The position numbers and the translations under genes are program-made. From Bartonella sp. JB63 (GTDB lineage Bacteria; Pseudomonadota; Alphaproteobacteria; Rhizobiales; Rhizobiaceae), in the NCBI RefSeq assembly GCF_002022665.1, contig NZ_CP019788.1:1199501-1263500 (forward strand): DNA of 64,000 bases, in the 5' to 3' direction. A model generated the notes under the pieces. It worked only from the letters and a program-made list of their open reading frames with translations, was not told where the DNA came from and did no database searches. Position 1 is the stretch's first letter; each line of letters opens with the position of its first letter. Below are positions 27,878 to 37,897 of this stretch, piece by piece.

Positions 27878-29458
27878 ATGCAAAATGGTCTTATTAAGAA
27901 TAACCTTTTTCCTCATAAAACACTAAGAAAGAAAATGATCATGGAGAACGAAATTATTCAAAAGGATGATGTTCTTATTGAAAAAAGTGGCAGCGGTAGA
28001 TTTGAGGGATTTCGTTTTTATATCAATAAAAATAACACAGATGCAGATAAAGTAACTGATGAATATGTCGATAACGAAAGTTTAATTATCGCCTTTACTA
28101 AACGTGCAAAACGTTTTTGTGCTGCCGCTAATGGAGATTTTACCCTCAGTTCTGACGGAATTATTCGCTGGATTGGTCAACCCGTCGGACAACTGATCGC
28201 AACAACAGATATTTTAAAACCAAAAGCTCTTCTTTTAGCAGACGCGCAATTAACAGGAGAAGCGCGTGACCAAGTGATAGAACGATTAAAACGTTTTGTA
28301 ATTTTTCATTTTGAAACAACCTTAAAACCCCTCCTAGACATACGCAATACTGAGAATCTGACAGTTTCAACAGCTAAACTTGCTTCGCAACTCTTCAATT
28401 CTTTAGGCATTTTATCCCGCCGCAGTGTAGCCAAAATAGTTAAAAACCTTAACCAAGAGGAACGAGGAAATCTTCGACAGCTTGGTGTTCGCTTTGGCGC
28501 TTTTAATATCTATGTTATGGGAATGCTTAAACCGGTACCAGTTCAAGCACTCACACTGCTTTGGTGTCTCCAAAATAAAGACAGTGATCAAACGGGTTTA
28601 AATGAAATATTAGCTGCTTTGAACAACGGGCGAACTTCATTTGTTGTTGATCCAACTTATAATCCAAAATTTTATCGTTTAGCGGGTTATCAAATCCTAG
28701 GGAAACGTGCTGTACGCATTGATATTTTAGAACGTCTTGCTAACCTCATTCGCCCAACACTACATTGGAAGCCAGGATTAGAACCAAAACCAGATGGTGC
28801 CTATGATGGTAAAAGTTTTTTTGTCACTCCGGCAATGATGTCTACTCTTGGTGCCAATGAGGCTGATATGGAAGAAATTCTTAAAGGACTTGGTTATCAG
28901 TCGCATTGTTATGACAGTTCTGTGCTTGCAAAAAATCTTTTAGACAAACACTCTTTCCCTAGTACCCCCATAACAATGGAACTTTTTCCTGAAGCAGAAT
29001 GCATTGGTGATTTCTGGAAAACGATAAAAGAATCCAGCACATTCCAAACAGAAACAAAAACGTCTTCTCCTCTTGAACAACACCCCTGTGCTATAGATTG
29101 TTTACCAAAAGCTGAACCTGTTGGTGATTTTGCCAAACACATGCAAAACAAAGCGGAAAATAAAACTGTTTTATTGTGGCGTTATCATTATCAACAGATG
29201 AACCATCATCGAAATCGTGATAACTCTAAACAAAAGTGGAAAGAGAAGCACAAAAAAACTTTCACACAAAGAGGCAATACACTCCATGAAACCTCTTACG
29301 AAAAACCTTTAAAAGATCAACATTCGTGTAAATACAATAAAACTACTTCCGTACATAGTAAATCATCGCGAAAACAAAATCATGATCCTAATTCGCCTTT
29401 TGCAAAATTGGCTGTGCTTCGTGATCAACTTAAAAATGATAAGGATGCACATTTATAA
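27878..29458 (+). CDS. C-terminal half of the alphaproteobacterial MgpS-like helicase protein
   Basis: A 526-residue protein that matches only the C-terminal region of the large (about 1000-residue) Rhizobiales helicase-related protein. The matching parts are GRFEGFRFYINK, LLADAQLTGEARDQVIERLK, NSLGILSRRSVAKIVKNLNQ and LRQLGVRFGAFNIYVMGMLK. No Walker A, DEAD/DExH or other helicase motifs are present, and the 459 bases upstream do not encode them. The last 150 residues are Lys/His/Ser-rich and low in complexity. In relatives an S4-domain protein gene lies between this gene and fdxA; here fdxA follows within 46 bases. Either the motor was lost and this part retained, or it is a fixed remnant. 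Confidence 0.7.
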   Translation: MQNGLIKNNLFPHKTLRKKMIMENEIIQKDDVLIEKSGSGRFEGFRFYINKNNTDADKVTDEYVDNESLIIAFTKRAKRFCAAANGDFTLSSDGIIRWIGQPVGQLIATTDILKPKALLLADAQLTGEARDQVIERLKRFVIFHFETTLKPLLDIRNTENLTVSTAKLASQLFNSLGILSRRSVAKIVKNLNQEERGNLRQLGVRFGAFNIYVMGMLKPVPVQALTLLWCLQNKDSDQTGLNEILAALNNGRTSFVVDPTYNPKFYRLAGYQILGKRAVRIDILERLANLIRPTLHWKPGLEPKPDGAYDGKSFFVTPAMMSTLGANEADMEEILKGLGYQSHCYDSSVLAKNLLDKHSFPSTPITMELFPEAECIGDFWKTIKESSTFQTETKTSSPLEQHPCAIDCLPKAEPVGDFAKHMQNKAENKTVLLWRYHYQQMNHHRNRDNSKQKWKEKHKKTFTQRGNTLHETSYEKPLKDQHSCKYNKTTSVHSKSSRKQNHDPNSPFAKLAVLRDQLKNDKDAHL

Positions 29459-29503
29459 ATAAGCCCTTTTAAGGATCATTAAAATGGAAAATGGAGTTTG
29501 ATC

Positions 29504-29842
29504 TTGACTTATGTTGTAACTGACAATTGCATTCAGTGCAAATACACTGACTGCGTTGAAGTTTGTCCTGTTGACTGTTTTTATGAAGGCGAAAATATGC
29601 TTGTCATTCACCCTGACGAATGCATCGATTGTGGTGTCTGCGAGCCAGAATGCCCAGCTGAAGCCATTAAACCAGACACTGAACCAGGATTAGAAAAATG
29701 GTTGGAACTCAATTTAAACTATGCAAATAGATGGCCTAATTTAATGACAAAAAAAGAGCCACTTCCCCAAGCAAAAGAAATGGATGGTGTTCCCGATAAA
29801 TTAGAAAAGTATTTTTCAGAAAATCCAGGAAATGGTGAATAA
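29504..29842 (+). CDS. fdxA: Seven-iron ferredoxin FdxA
   Basis: A 112-residue 7Fe-8S ferredoxin that transfers electrons at low potential. Counting from MTYVVTDNC, cysteines 9, 17, 21, 25, 40, 43, 46 and 50 reproduce the spacing that binds one [3Fe-4S] and one [4Fe-4S] cluster, with an additional Cys12. The C-terminal tail ([18 protein letters not shown]) is typical of the FdxA group. The start is a TTG at 29504 with GGAG seven bases upstream. It lies between the helicase-like gene and carD, the conserved alphaproteobacterial neighbourhood. Confidence 0.93.
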   Translation: MTYVVTDNCIQCKYTDCVEVCPVDCFYEGENMLVIHPDECIDCGVCEPECPAEAIKPDTEPGLEKWLELNLNYANRWPNLMTKKEPLPQAKEMDGVPDKLEKYFSENPGNGE

Positions 29843-30121
29843 TACTTAATTTAATGAATACCACATCTCTCTAAAAGTTACATCATTTGACATGCACATA
29901 AATTTTCAAGAGAAATGATTGATTCTTTTGATTTTTTATGTTAACAAAGTTTTAACATAGCCATTTTGCTAAGTATTTTTTTTGCTTTTTTTACTAAAGT
30001 ATTTTTTGCTTGGTTTTAAAGCACTTAGCTTCAGCGCTCGGTTCAAAAACATTTAGCTTTAAAGCGTTTAATCTTTTTGCCAATATCATTATAATTGGCC
30101 ACAAAGGGAGTAAATTAAAAT

Positions 30122-30697
30122 ATGGCACCCCCGCAGAATACCTCTTTCAGTGCTAAAGATTTTTTAACCTCTGAATATATCGTCTACCCTACCCATGGAG
30201 TGGGCCAAATTATGGCGATTGAAGAACAAGAAGTTGCAGGACATAAATTAAAACTTTTTGTGATCCATTTTGCTAAAGATAAAATGGATGTAAAAGTCCC
30301 TATTGCAAAAGCTCTTTCTAGCGGAATGCGCAAATTATCTACTGTTGATTCCGTAAATCGTGCTTTCAAAATTCTTCAAGGAAGAGCAAAAATTAAACGC
30401 ACTATGTGGTCACGACGAGCTCAAGAATATGATACTAAAATCAATTCAGGAGATATTATTTCTATTGCTGAAGTGATTCGCGATCTCTTCCGCTCAGACC
30501 TACAACCGGAGCAGTCTTATTCAGAACGTCAACTTTATGCTATTGCTCTCGACCGAATGGCTCGTGAAATCGCTGTTGTCAATAGTCTTACCGAAACAGA
30601 AGCGATAAACTTGATAGAAAAACACCTGAATAAGAAATCAAAAAGCGAATTTAAAAGTGAAATTGATGAAGGGAATAGTGCTGTTTATGCTGTGTAA
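30122..30697 (+). CDS. CarD-family transcriptional regulator
   Basis: A 191-residue protein with an N-terminal RNA-polymerase-interaction domain (YIVYPTHGVGQIMAIEEQEV) and a helical C-terminal DNA-binding domain (MWSRRAQEYDTKINSGDI, IAEVIRDLF, ERQLYAIALDRMAREIA). CarD-type proteins bind the RNA polymerase beta subunit and stabilise open promoter complexes, chiefly at rRNA and housekeeping promoters. GGGAG precedes the ATG. The 279-base gap from fdxA is AT-rich and probably holds its own promoter. A strong hairpin follows. Confidence 0.9.
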   Translation: MAPPQNTSFSAKDFLTSEYIVYPTHGVGQIMAIEEQEVAGHKLKLFVIHFAKDKMDVKVPIAKALSSGMRKLSTVDSVNRAFKILQGRAKIKRTMWSRRAQEYDTKINSGDIISIAEVIRDLFRSDLQPEQSYSERQLYAIALDRMAREIAVVNSLTETEAINLIEKHLNKKSKSEFKSEIDEGNSAVYAV

Positions 30698-30723
30698 TCC
30701 GCTACGGGGTTTTGCATCATAAC

Positions 30724-30754
30724 AGTATAAACCAACAGAAAGTTGGTTTATACT
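30724..30754 (+). terminator. Perfect 13-bp hairpin after the carD-like gene
   Basis: AGTATAAACCAAC (30724-30736) and GTTGGTTTATACT (30742-30754) are perfectly complementary around an AGAAA loop. It begins 27 bases after the stop codon. No U-tract follows, so it may act as an mRNA 3'-end stabiliser or a factor-aided terminator. The rest of 30698-31043 contains nothing else recognisable. Confidence 0.6.
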
Positions 30755-31043
30755 CTGCCTCTTAATCTCTTACTCGGCTTTTTAAGCTCTAGGCTTTAAG
30801 AAAAGGATTTTCTTGACGAGAAGTCAGAGGATTTTTTATGGCATATTAGTTCAACAGACAACATATCCCTCTTTCCGAGGAAGAGAGAAACTCATAGTTT
30901 TATAGAATAAAGTGTAAGTGCAACAAAAAGCTCTTCTGATTAAAAGTGACCACCTGTATAAGATTATAGAAAAAGTCTCTTGCTTATTTTATCCAAGTTA
31001 TAGCATTCACAATGAGCTTAATCATTAGTAACTGATAGATAGC

Positions 31044-31223
31044 TTATTCTTTAGCAGGCAAAACTGAACGCCCACGATACATACCTGTTTTTAAATCAAT
31101 ATGATGAGGGCGACGCAATTCACCAGAACTTTTATCTTCAATATAAATGGATGCTTTAAGGGAATCAGCCGAACGGCGCATACCTCGTCTTGATGGAGAA
31201 GTTTTTCGTTTAGGTACAGCCAT
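31044..31223 (-). CDS. rpmF: 50S ribosomal protein L32
   Basis: A 59-residue ribosomal protein, [20 protein letters not shown], ending in [15 protein letters not shown], as in other alphaproteobacteria. ATG 31223 is preceded by GGAG and is the family start. The open frame continues 22 codons further upstream but that part has no L32 similarity. Alphaproteobacterial L32 lacks the zinc cysteines, as here. The dead mtgA lies just upstream on the same strand, a conserved pairing in Rhizobiales. Confidence 0.94.
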   Translation of the reverse strand: MAVPKRKTSPSRRGMRRSADSLKASIYIEDKSSGELRRPHHIDLKTGMYRGRSVLPAKE

Positions 31224-31431
31224 AAAAGGATACTCCATATTAACTACTACAGAAACAATCATGCTAAGAATGACGACTTCTGTCAACAATAGAATAAAAT
31301 TTTGTTTCTTTATATACTGATTAAAGTCTTTTGACTAGACTTTCATATAATTTTTGTTTTTCTTTTCAATAATTCTAAATATCTTTTAATGAATACAGTG
31401 CATATAAGCAACGTGAAAACAAATTCGTTTT

Positions 31432-32010
31432 TCAATAAAACGGGTTAAAGCTATAAAAATTATCGATTGGTCGACGTGGATTGCGCCAATAAGGATTAGG
31501 TAAACTTGCCACAAGAGCCTCAACCGGTTGTAAAGTTAAATGCCATGCAGATTTCTGAAAATAATAAAAAGCTGCAGCTTCTATTCCATAAATTCCAGGC
31601 CCCCTTCTGCAATATTCAAATAGATCTCTATAATCTGTTTTTTTGATAAGATTAATCAGCTATAATAGAATAAGGCATTTCAATAACCTTACGGATATAA
31701 AACCGATTAGACTACAAAAAAAGATTTTTGATCATTTGCATATATTGTTGATCTTCCGCAAAAAGGTTTTAAATCAATTTTTAAGATATCGATCAACATA
31801 GTCCAATCAACACCAGAATGACAGCAAAACTGGCCACCTTAAGACATAATAACTCAAGATAGCGTAATCCATTTACGCTCATATCTCTTGTTACTTACCC
31901 AATCACACATCATTAAAATAAAAACAGGGTGAATAAAACCCAAACGGTAAATTAACAACAAAACAATTGGAAACAAAAACAAAAAACAACAAGATTAATC
32001 ATATAATGTA
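31432..32010 (-). pseudogene. mtgA: Monofunctional peptidoglycan transglycosylase MtgA, degraded
   Basis: On the minus strand the whole protein can be followed through stops and frameshifts. The membrane anchor is IVLLLIYRLGFIHPVFILMM; then come YERKWITLS and CCHSGVDW (normally ED-A-R-F-x-x-H-x-G-x-D-W); then KKQIIEIYLNIAE, GPGIYGIEAAAFYYF and QPVEALVASLPNPYWRNPRR. MtgA polymerises lipid II glycan strands. The catalytic Glu region is lost and at least three stops are visible, so it is non-functional. It fills the gap between rpmF and ispA that would otherwise look empty. Confidence 0.82.
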
Positions 32011-32142
32011 TGACTCTTATCGCCACCTTTTCTCCTCTTTCCCCTTTTTTCAAAAAATTTAAGAGCATGAAAATAACCATTTTATTCTTCATTTTTCTAT
32101 CATAAAAAGAACCTCATCATTTTGCAAAGAAGAAAGGAAGAA

Positions 32143-33048
32143 ATGATGCATGAATTTAAGATTCTTCTTGCAAAATATGCACACAATATTGAAAAACGAC
32201 TCGATACACTTCTAAGTCATAAAGCCCAAAATGGTGAAATTATCCGACCTAAAATCCTTATCGATGCCATGCGTCACGGTGTTTTAAACGGTGGTAAACG
32301 CCTACGCCCTTTCTTGGTTATTCAAAGTGCTACTCTTTTTGATGTCCCTCCTGAACAATCTCTTGATATCGGCGTGGCATTGGAATGTCTTCACTGTTAT
32401 TCACTCATTCACGATGATCTTCCTGCTCTAGATAATGATACACTCCGACGCGGCAAACCCACTGTTCACGTAGCCTTTAATGAAGCAACAGCAATTTTAG
32501 CAGGTAATGCTCTTCTCACTTTCGCTTTTGAAATCATTGCTAATAAAGCCTGTTCTTTTTCTCCAAAAACGAAAATTAATCTGATCACAGCTCTCACACA
32601 AGCTACGGGTCTTGGTGGTATGATTGGTGGACAAATGCTCGATCTAGAAGCTGAAAAAAAACCACAAGATGAGAGTGCAATAATCACTCTACAACATATG
32701 AAAACAGCCTCTCTTATGCGTTTTGCTTGTCAAGCAGGTGCAATTATGGGGCAAGCTTCCAAAACATTGACCGATAAACTTGCCTCATTTGGAACACAGA
32801 TTGGCTTGGCTTTTCAATTGACCGATGACCTTCTTGATCTAATTTCTCAAACAAAAATTCTTGGAAAAACTGTAGGGAAAGACCAAACAGCCAACAAAGC
32901 AACACTGGTTAATCTTTATGGTATTGATGAAGTCCAAAAAAAACGAGATGAACTTATTAAAAAAGCGGAAGAACTTCTCATCCCCTTTGGAGCTAAAGCC
33001 ATCCCACTCAAACAAGCAGCACATTTTATTGCAAAACGCAAAAATTAA
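32143..33048 (+). CDS. ispA: Farnesyl/geranyl diphosphate synthase (polyprenyl synthetase)
   Basis: Condenses isopentenyl diphosphate with allylic diphosphates to give farnesyl diphosphate for quinones and undecaprenyl phosphate. The protein of about 301 residues has GGKRLRPFLV, the first Asp-rich motif HDDLPALDND with RRGKPT, KTASLMRFACQAGAI, and the second Asp-rich motif QLTDDLLDL. ATG 32143 follows AAGGA; the frame is open to a TTG at 32122. The isoprenoid gene ispG lies close by in convergent orientation. Confidence 0.93.
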   Translation: MMHEFKILLAKYAHNIEKRLDTLLSHKAQNGEIIRPKILIDAMRHGVLNGGKRLRPFLVIQSATLFDVPPEQSLDIGVALECLHCYSLIHDDLPALDNDTLRRGKPTVHVAFNEATAILAGNALLTFAFEIIANKACSFSPKTKINLITALTQATGLGGMIGGQMLDLEAEKKPQDESAIITLQHMKTASLMRFACQAGAIMGQASKTLTDKLASFGTQIGLAFQLTDDLLDLISQTKILGKTVGKDQTANKATLVNLYGIDEVQKKRDELIKKAEELLIPFGAKAIPLKQAAHFIAKRKN

Positions 33049-33216
33049 AATTTACCACCTCTTTGGTATCATAAATAAAATAAAAGCAGATAGAATGACA
33101 TACCCTTTTCGTATCAATCCTGCAAAAACATCTATGAATATACTCTTCCCAAATTGCTCTAAACTCTTCATCAAGATAAGAAAAGCAAACAGAACAACAT
33201 CATTCTCTTGTGTCAA

Positions 33217-34455
33217 TTACGTCCCAAAACGTGTATGAATATATTCACCTAAAATTGCTTCAAATTCTTCAGCAATATGAGGACCGCGCAAAGTCTTCAC
33301 TTTTTTGCCATCAATAAAAACAGGAGCTGCTGGATTTTCGCCTACCCCAGGTAATGAAATTCCAATATCAGCATGTTTCGATTCTCCTGGTCCATTGACA
33401 ATACACCCCATGACAGCAACTTTTAAACCTTCAACACCTGGATATTTATCACGCCAAATCGGCATATTTTTGCACAAATCCGCTTCGATTTTTTGCGCTA
33501 ATTGTTGAAAAAACGTTGAAGTTGTCCGACCACATCCTGGACACGCAGCAACTACAGGAACAAATTGCCGAAACCCCATAACTTGTAAAAGTTCTTGACA
33601 AACTTTTACTTCTCGCGTTCGATCACCGCCTGGCTCAGGTGTCAATGAAATACGAATTGTATCACCAATTCCTTGCTGCAATAAAATTCCCAAAGCTACA
33701 GAAGAAGCAACAATTCCCTTTGTCCCCATACCCGCCTCTGTCAACCCCAGATGAAGAGCATAATTACACCGTTTTGCCAACATGGTATAAACAGCAATGA
33801 GATCTTGTACATCACTCATTTTAACAGAAAGGATAATATACTCCCGTCCTAAACCAGTTTCTTCAGCTAAAAGAGCTGAATGAAGTGCCGATTGAACTAC
33901 AGCTTCCCGAATAACCTCAGTAACAGATAAAGGCTTTTCCTGCCGAGCATTTTCATCCATAAGCCGTGTTAACAACACCTGATCCAATGATCCCCAATTC
34001 ACTCCAATTCGTATAGGTTTACGATAACGGCATGCTATCTGAATAATTTGAATAAACTGCTGATCCTTTTTTGCACCAAAACCAACATTGCCAGGATTAA
34101 TACGATATTTTGCAAGCGCTTCTGCACACGTAGGATGCTCAGTCAAAAGTGTGTGACCAATATAATGAAAATCGCCTACCAACGGCACAAAAATACCCAA
34201 TCTTTCTAGCCGTTCCCGTATCCTTGGAACAGCTGCTGCTGCTTCATGTCGATCAACAGTTACTCGAACCAATTGGGATCCTGCACGCCAAAGAGCAGCA
34301 ATCTGAGCAACTGTCGCATCAACATCAGCAGTATCGGTATTCGTCATAGACTGAATAACAATCGGGTTCTCACCCCCAACCATAACATCACCCACCGCAA
34401 CGGCAATAGACCGATGACGTTCTAAAGGTTTAGATAAATAATATGCTGCGTTCAT
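33217..34455 (-). CDS. ispG: 4-Hydroxy-3-methylbut-2-enyl diphosphate synthase (flavodoxin)
   Basis: A [4Fe-4S] enzyme of the non-mevalonate isoprenoid pathway that reduces methylerythritol cyclodiphosphate. The 412-residue protein has [20 protein letters not shown] at the N-terminus, [10 protein letters not shown], and the cluster-binding cysteines in [13 protein letters not shown] and [16 protein letters not shown] directly precedes the ATG. Near ispA, so two isoprenoid steps are neighbours. Confidence 0.96.
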   Translation of the reverse strand: MNAAYYLSKPLERHRSIAVAVGDVMVGGENPIVIQSMTNTDTADVDATVAQIAALWRAGSQLVRVTVDRHEAAAAVPRIRERLERLGIFVPLVGDFHYIGHTLLTEHPTCAEALAKYRINPGNVGFGAKKDQQFIQIIQIACRYRKPIRIGVNWGSLDQVLLTRLMDENARQEKPLSVTEVIREAVVQSALHSALLAEETGLGREYIILSVKMSDVQDLIAVYTMLAKRCNYALHLGLTEAGMGTKGIVASSVALGILLQQGIGDTIRISLTPEPGGDRTREVKVCQELLQVMGFRQFVPVVAACPGCGRTTSTFFQQLAQKIEADLCKNMPIWRDKYPGVEGLKVAVMGCIVNGPGESKHADIGISLPGVGENPAAPVFIDGKKVKTLRGPHIAEEFEAILGEYIHTRFGT

Positions 34456-34708
34456 CAGCTCCTCAAACTTGCAAAAACGGAGTTTATTTATCTTTATGGT
34501 AATATCCAGTATAGCACAATTCGAAAAAATGCATTGATCAGAAAATTTTCTTAAGAGTCTCTCTTTTTAAACATCAAGAACCGATGTTCAACAGAGGCTA
34601 GAAAAGAAGAATGAAACCTTTTAATTTTCAAACCGTTATACCAAACTCTACAGACAATCCTATCTTACATACTTGCATTAGATATTAAAATTAAGAAGGA
34701 ATAAGCTA

Positions 34709-34996
34709 ATGTATATATTTCAGAGCTCTTGCAGAAAAGATGATAAAATCAAAAAACGCATTGTGTAATTAAAAGAGGAGCTCACAACAATCAACCATCA
34801 GCACTTTCAAGATCATCTTTTTGAAAGGATCTCCAAAATGCTAAACAAACGGAAACTAAAAGGACACCAAGCTCTTTACAACATTAACACCCATGCCGAA
34901 GAACTGAAAAAGAAAGCAAAAGAAAATCCCAAAACAACCCTTTTATTAGCTGCTGGACTCATTTTAACCAGCTATTGCCTGGTACGCAAAAACTAA
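34709..34996 (+). pseudogene. DUF883-like membrane-anchored small protein with an in-frame stop
   Basis: From ATG 34709 (AAGGA nine bases upstream) the frame encodes 19 residues, hits TAA at 34766-34768, then continues open to 34996. Read through, it is a 95-residue protein. An amphipathic first half (LKEELTTINHQHFQDHLFER) leads to AEELKKKAKENPKTTLLLAA and a C-terminal membrane helix ending LVRKN, the layout of ElaB/YqjD/DUF883 ribosome-associated anchors. Translation could restart at ATG 34838 (AAAGGAT upstream), giving an intact 52-residue membrane peptide. Either a nonsense pseudogene or a shortened gene. Confidence 0.55.
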
Positions 34997-35069
34997 CAAC
35001 ATACGGATACTATTAACTTTTCAATGGATCATCTTTTCACCACACACTAAGAAATGGTCACTCTGTTAT

Positions 35070-35089
35070 CTTATCTTGAAAAAGATAAG
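35070..35089. terminator. Hairpin with GAAA tetraloop
   Basis: CTTATCTT (35070-35077) and AAGATAAG (35082-35089) pair around GAAA. It lies about 75 bases after the DUF883-like gene and about 100 bases beyond the stop of the convergent efflux adaptor gene, so it could end transcripts from either side. No long T-run is adjacent. Confidence 0.4.
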
Positions 35090-35191
35090 AATTCTCAATT
35101 ACTCTTTAAAATCATAAGAATGAAAGAATAAACCGAACAAAATCCTCTAAGCTAAAAAAACACTTATTGTAAAATATAAAGAAAAAATACT

Positions 35192-36199
35192 TCAATCTCT
35201 AGAAGAACGCGGTGCTGTATCAACATACGTCACCACCGACATTCCGGGAATAAGTTGCTTAATTCTCTCTTGCCCTGGATCTATGGCAATACGAACAGAG
35301 ATGCGTTGCGCAATTTTGATAAAATTACCAATTGCAGTCTCTGTTCCTAATAATGCAAATTCTGACCTTGTTGCAGGAGCAAAACGCACCACACGTCCTG
35401 TTAATTTTTGATTATTTAAAGCATCAACAGAAAAAACAACAGGCTGTCCAATACGCATATCAGAAATCTGTGTTTCTTTGTAATTAGCAATAATCCAAAT
35501 GTCATCAGGAATAACAGAAACCAACCGCATACCGGGCACTACATATTGCCCTACTTGTACTCCAACCGATCCAATATGTCCCACAGTAGGAGAAATAATT
35601 TTAGTATGAGCTAGATTCAGCTCAGCTACTTCAACACTCACTTTTGCTCCTGCAATATCTGATTGCAAACCTTGTCGTTCAAAATCCAATTGCTTGTGCA
35701 ACTGGCGCTTTGTTTCAAATGTCACTGATAAATTTAGAAAAGCAGAAGATAATGGTAAACTTTCCTGAGTATTTAAATCCTTATTAGAATGAGACAAAGT
35801 ATTTTTAGATAATTTTTGAAAATGAACCATCTCAGCTCTTATCTTATCAATTTCCTTTTGCAAAAGTTGAATTTGTAACAAAACGCTTGCGAGTTTTGCC
35901 TTTTTTGCTTCAAGAATTGCTTGCGCTTGAGCCAACTGGTACCGAAAAAGGGTATCATCCAATTCAAACAAAACCATTCCCTTTTCAATCCTTTGATAAT
36001 CTTGAACATAAACTCGTTTTACCACACCAGAAATTTGCGGACTTATAAGGGTGATATTTCCCTTAATCGAGGCATTATCTGTTTTTTGAAAAGTGCTTAT
36101 AAATGGTGGTAATTGCCAAGCCCATAAAATCAATACAATACCCATTACACCTGATAGGAATGCAACAATTGTTGATTTTGATCGCAAGACTTTGATCAT
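35192..36199 (-). CDS. HlyD/EmrA-type membrane fusion protein
   Basis: A 335-residue periplasmic adaptor. It has one N-terminal membrane helix (AFLSGVMGIVLILWAWQLP), a biotinyl/lipoyl-like half motif (NASIKGNITLISPQISGVVK), a coiled-coil hairpin (residues about 85-185), then ISPTVGHIGSVGVQVGQYVV and a beta-barrel domain ending in GMSVVTYVDT. Together with the MFS protein encoded 57 bases upstream it would form an EmrAB-like drug efflux pump; an outer-membrane factor is encoded elsewhere (for example 58768-60243). It is the last gene of the transcript that starts with atpH. Confidence 0.85.
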   Translation of the reverse strand: MIKVLRSKSTIVAFLSGVMGIVLILWAWQLPPFISTFQKTDNASIKGNITLISPQISGVVKRVYVQDYQRIEKGMVLFELDDTLFRYQLAQAQAILEAKKAKLASVLLQIQLLQKEIDKIRAEMVHFQKLSKNTLSHSNKDLNTQESLPLSSAFLNLSVTFETKRQLHKQLDFERQGLQSDIAGAKVSVEVAELNLAHTKIISPTVGHIGSVGVQVGQYVVPGMRLVSVIPDDIWIIANYKETQISDMRIGQPVVFSVDALNNQKLTGRVVRFAPATRSEFALLGTETAIGNFIKIAQRISVRIAIDPGQERIKQLIPGMSVVTYVDTAPRSSRD

Positions 36200-36256
36200 C
36201 CCTTTTCACCTACGCATTACTGATCATACTTTACTTTTTAAAGTATTACGAAATTA

Positions 36257-37897
36257 TCATAAAGAATATAATCTATAAAATATTTTGATAAGAAAAATAA
36301 TAAAAACAACCATTGCCATATAAAAATAAAGCCGAAAAACATCACTATAAGCCAAAATATTTGCTGTCAATTTTAATTGATCTGTCAGGTTTAATATCGT
36401 TATCCCATCCTCCAAACTACGAAATATTAAAGCACTATAAGGAGAGGACAAGCTATTGACCTCATTGAAAACAAGTGAACCCATAGAACCCGTAGGTATA
36501 ATTTCTTGCGTTAAATACTCAAAATGATGACGCGCGAAAAAAAATTGCAAACTGCCAAAAAGAGCTGCACTCATAAGCCCTCCTGTGACTTGTGCCAATA
36601 AAAAAATCGCAATAAAACTTAAAACATAATTGGGGCCTCGCACACTTGCTTTAACAAAGCCATTACATAAAGCAGGAGGCAAAAAAAGAGCATAACCAAA
36701 ACCTATTAATCCTTGACTCATAATCATATCTACTGGACGGGTTAACAGACTGACATAACTATCTAAATAAGATCCCAATGCTAAACAGCTCAAAGATAAA
36801 AGATAAAAATAATCTTCACGGCCCGTTCGTAAAAAAAAGACACAAACGCCACCTCCTAAAAGCGTACCCAAAGCAACTGCAAGATACATAGGAGCCATAT
36901 CACGATTCAACAAACCAAAAAGATTAAAGAAGTCGGCAGCTAAAGTTGATTGCTCCAATAAAAGAATTCGAAATACCAATAAAACCAAAACAACTTGGAT
37001 CATTTCTTTGCTGAAAAGCCAACGTAAATAAACCAATGGAGTTGCTCTATTCAGCTCAATCATAATGGCAATTATCAAAGAAAAAATAGCAAGCGCAAGC
37101 CCCCAACCAATCCATGGTGTTTCAACCCACCAATACCACTTGCCAACAGACATTACGATAGCATTTAAACCAAGCCCAAGCGCAATTAAACTATAACTCA
37201 CCCAATCTAGCTTTTGAAGCACCTTGTTGCGAGCAATCGGAGTGAGTGGCAGAGAAAAAATACATCCTAAACCGATCAATACAAGCCCTATCTCCAACGC
37301 TGAAAGACTAGAAAATCCACCCTTTTCGAGAAGACTCGGCGAAATCAAACGCGACAAAGGAATAGCTAAAGCCGCATTCATATAATTTAAACTGAGACCA
37401 ATAGTAAATTTTTTTTCTGGAGCAAAAGCCTCCATCATATAGAGAAATGCTAATGAAGCCATTGGTGCAGCAGCAATACCAGCGAAAAAACGAATAATCA
37501 AAGCTGAGTGTAAATCCGTAACAAACAAATGCAAAATACACACCAAAACAAACCCAAGGATCGATAATTCAGCAAAATTTCGTAGACCAAATTGATAACG
37601 AATCTTAATTAAGATGATTGCAATACTTACATTGGGCGCCATATAAGTACCGACCAACCATATAGTTTCAATAAGCGTTATATTGAAATCTCCCGTGAGC
37701 TCAATAACATTAGCTTGAACCATATTGGCCCCTAAGCCATAAGCCCATTGTAAAATACAAGAAGCAAAAATATAAATGAGGCATTTTGGTACAGATCCCG
37801 CAAAAATAGTACCCGGATGAGAAAAAAGCCCAACTTCCGCGACAGGCACTATTCCATTACCCTCATTGTTTATATCGCCTGTCTCTGCATTTTTCAT
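36257..37897 (-). CDS. EmrB-like MFS (DHA2) efflux transporter
   Basis: A 546-residue integral membrane protein with about 14 hydrophobic segments, the size and topology of DHA2-family drug/H+ antiporters. The N-terminal NVIELTGDFNITLIETIWLV followed by TYMAPNVS resembles the conserved EmrB start. Its ATG overlaps the atpC stop (TAATG at 37895-37899), so it is translationally coupled to the ATP synthase operon. The downstream gene encodes its HlyD-type partner. The substrate cannot be read from sequence. Confidence 0.84.
   Translation of the reverse strand: MKNAETGDINNEGNGIVPVAEVGLFSHPGTIFAGSVPKCLIYIFASCILQWAYGLGANMVQANVIELTGDFNITLIETIWLVGTYMAPNVSIAIILIKIRYQFGLRNFAELSILGFVLVCILHLFVTDLHSALIIRFFAGIAAAPMASLAFLYMMEAFAPEKKFTIGLSLNYMNAALAIPLSRLISPSLLEKGGFSSLSALEIGLVLIGLGCIFSLPLTPIARNKVLQKLDWVSYSLIALGLGLNAIVMSVGKWYWWVETPWIGWGLALAIFSLIIAIMIELNRATPLVYLRWLFSKEMIQVVLVLLVFRILLLEQSTLAADFFNLFGLLNRDMAPMYLAVALGTLLGGGVCVFFLRTGREDYFYLLSLSCLALGSYLDSYVSLLTRPVDMIMSQGLIGFGYALFLPPALCNGFVKASVRGPNYVLSFIAIFLLAQVTGGLMSAALFGSLQFFFARHHFEYLTQEIIPTGSMGSLVFNEVNSLSSPYSALIFRSLEDGITILNLTDQLKLTANILAYSDVFRLYFYMAMVVFIIFLIKIFYRLYSL

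Noticed and set aside
31224..31289. N-terminal extension of ribosomal protein L32
   Set aside because: The additional 22 residues have no L32 similarity, and GGAG sits directly before the internal ATG at 31223.
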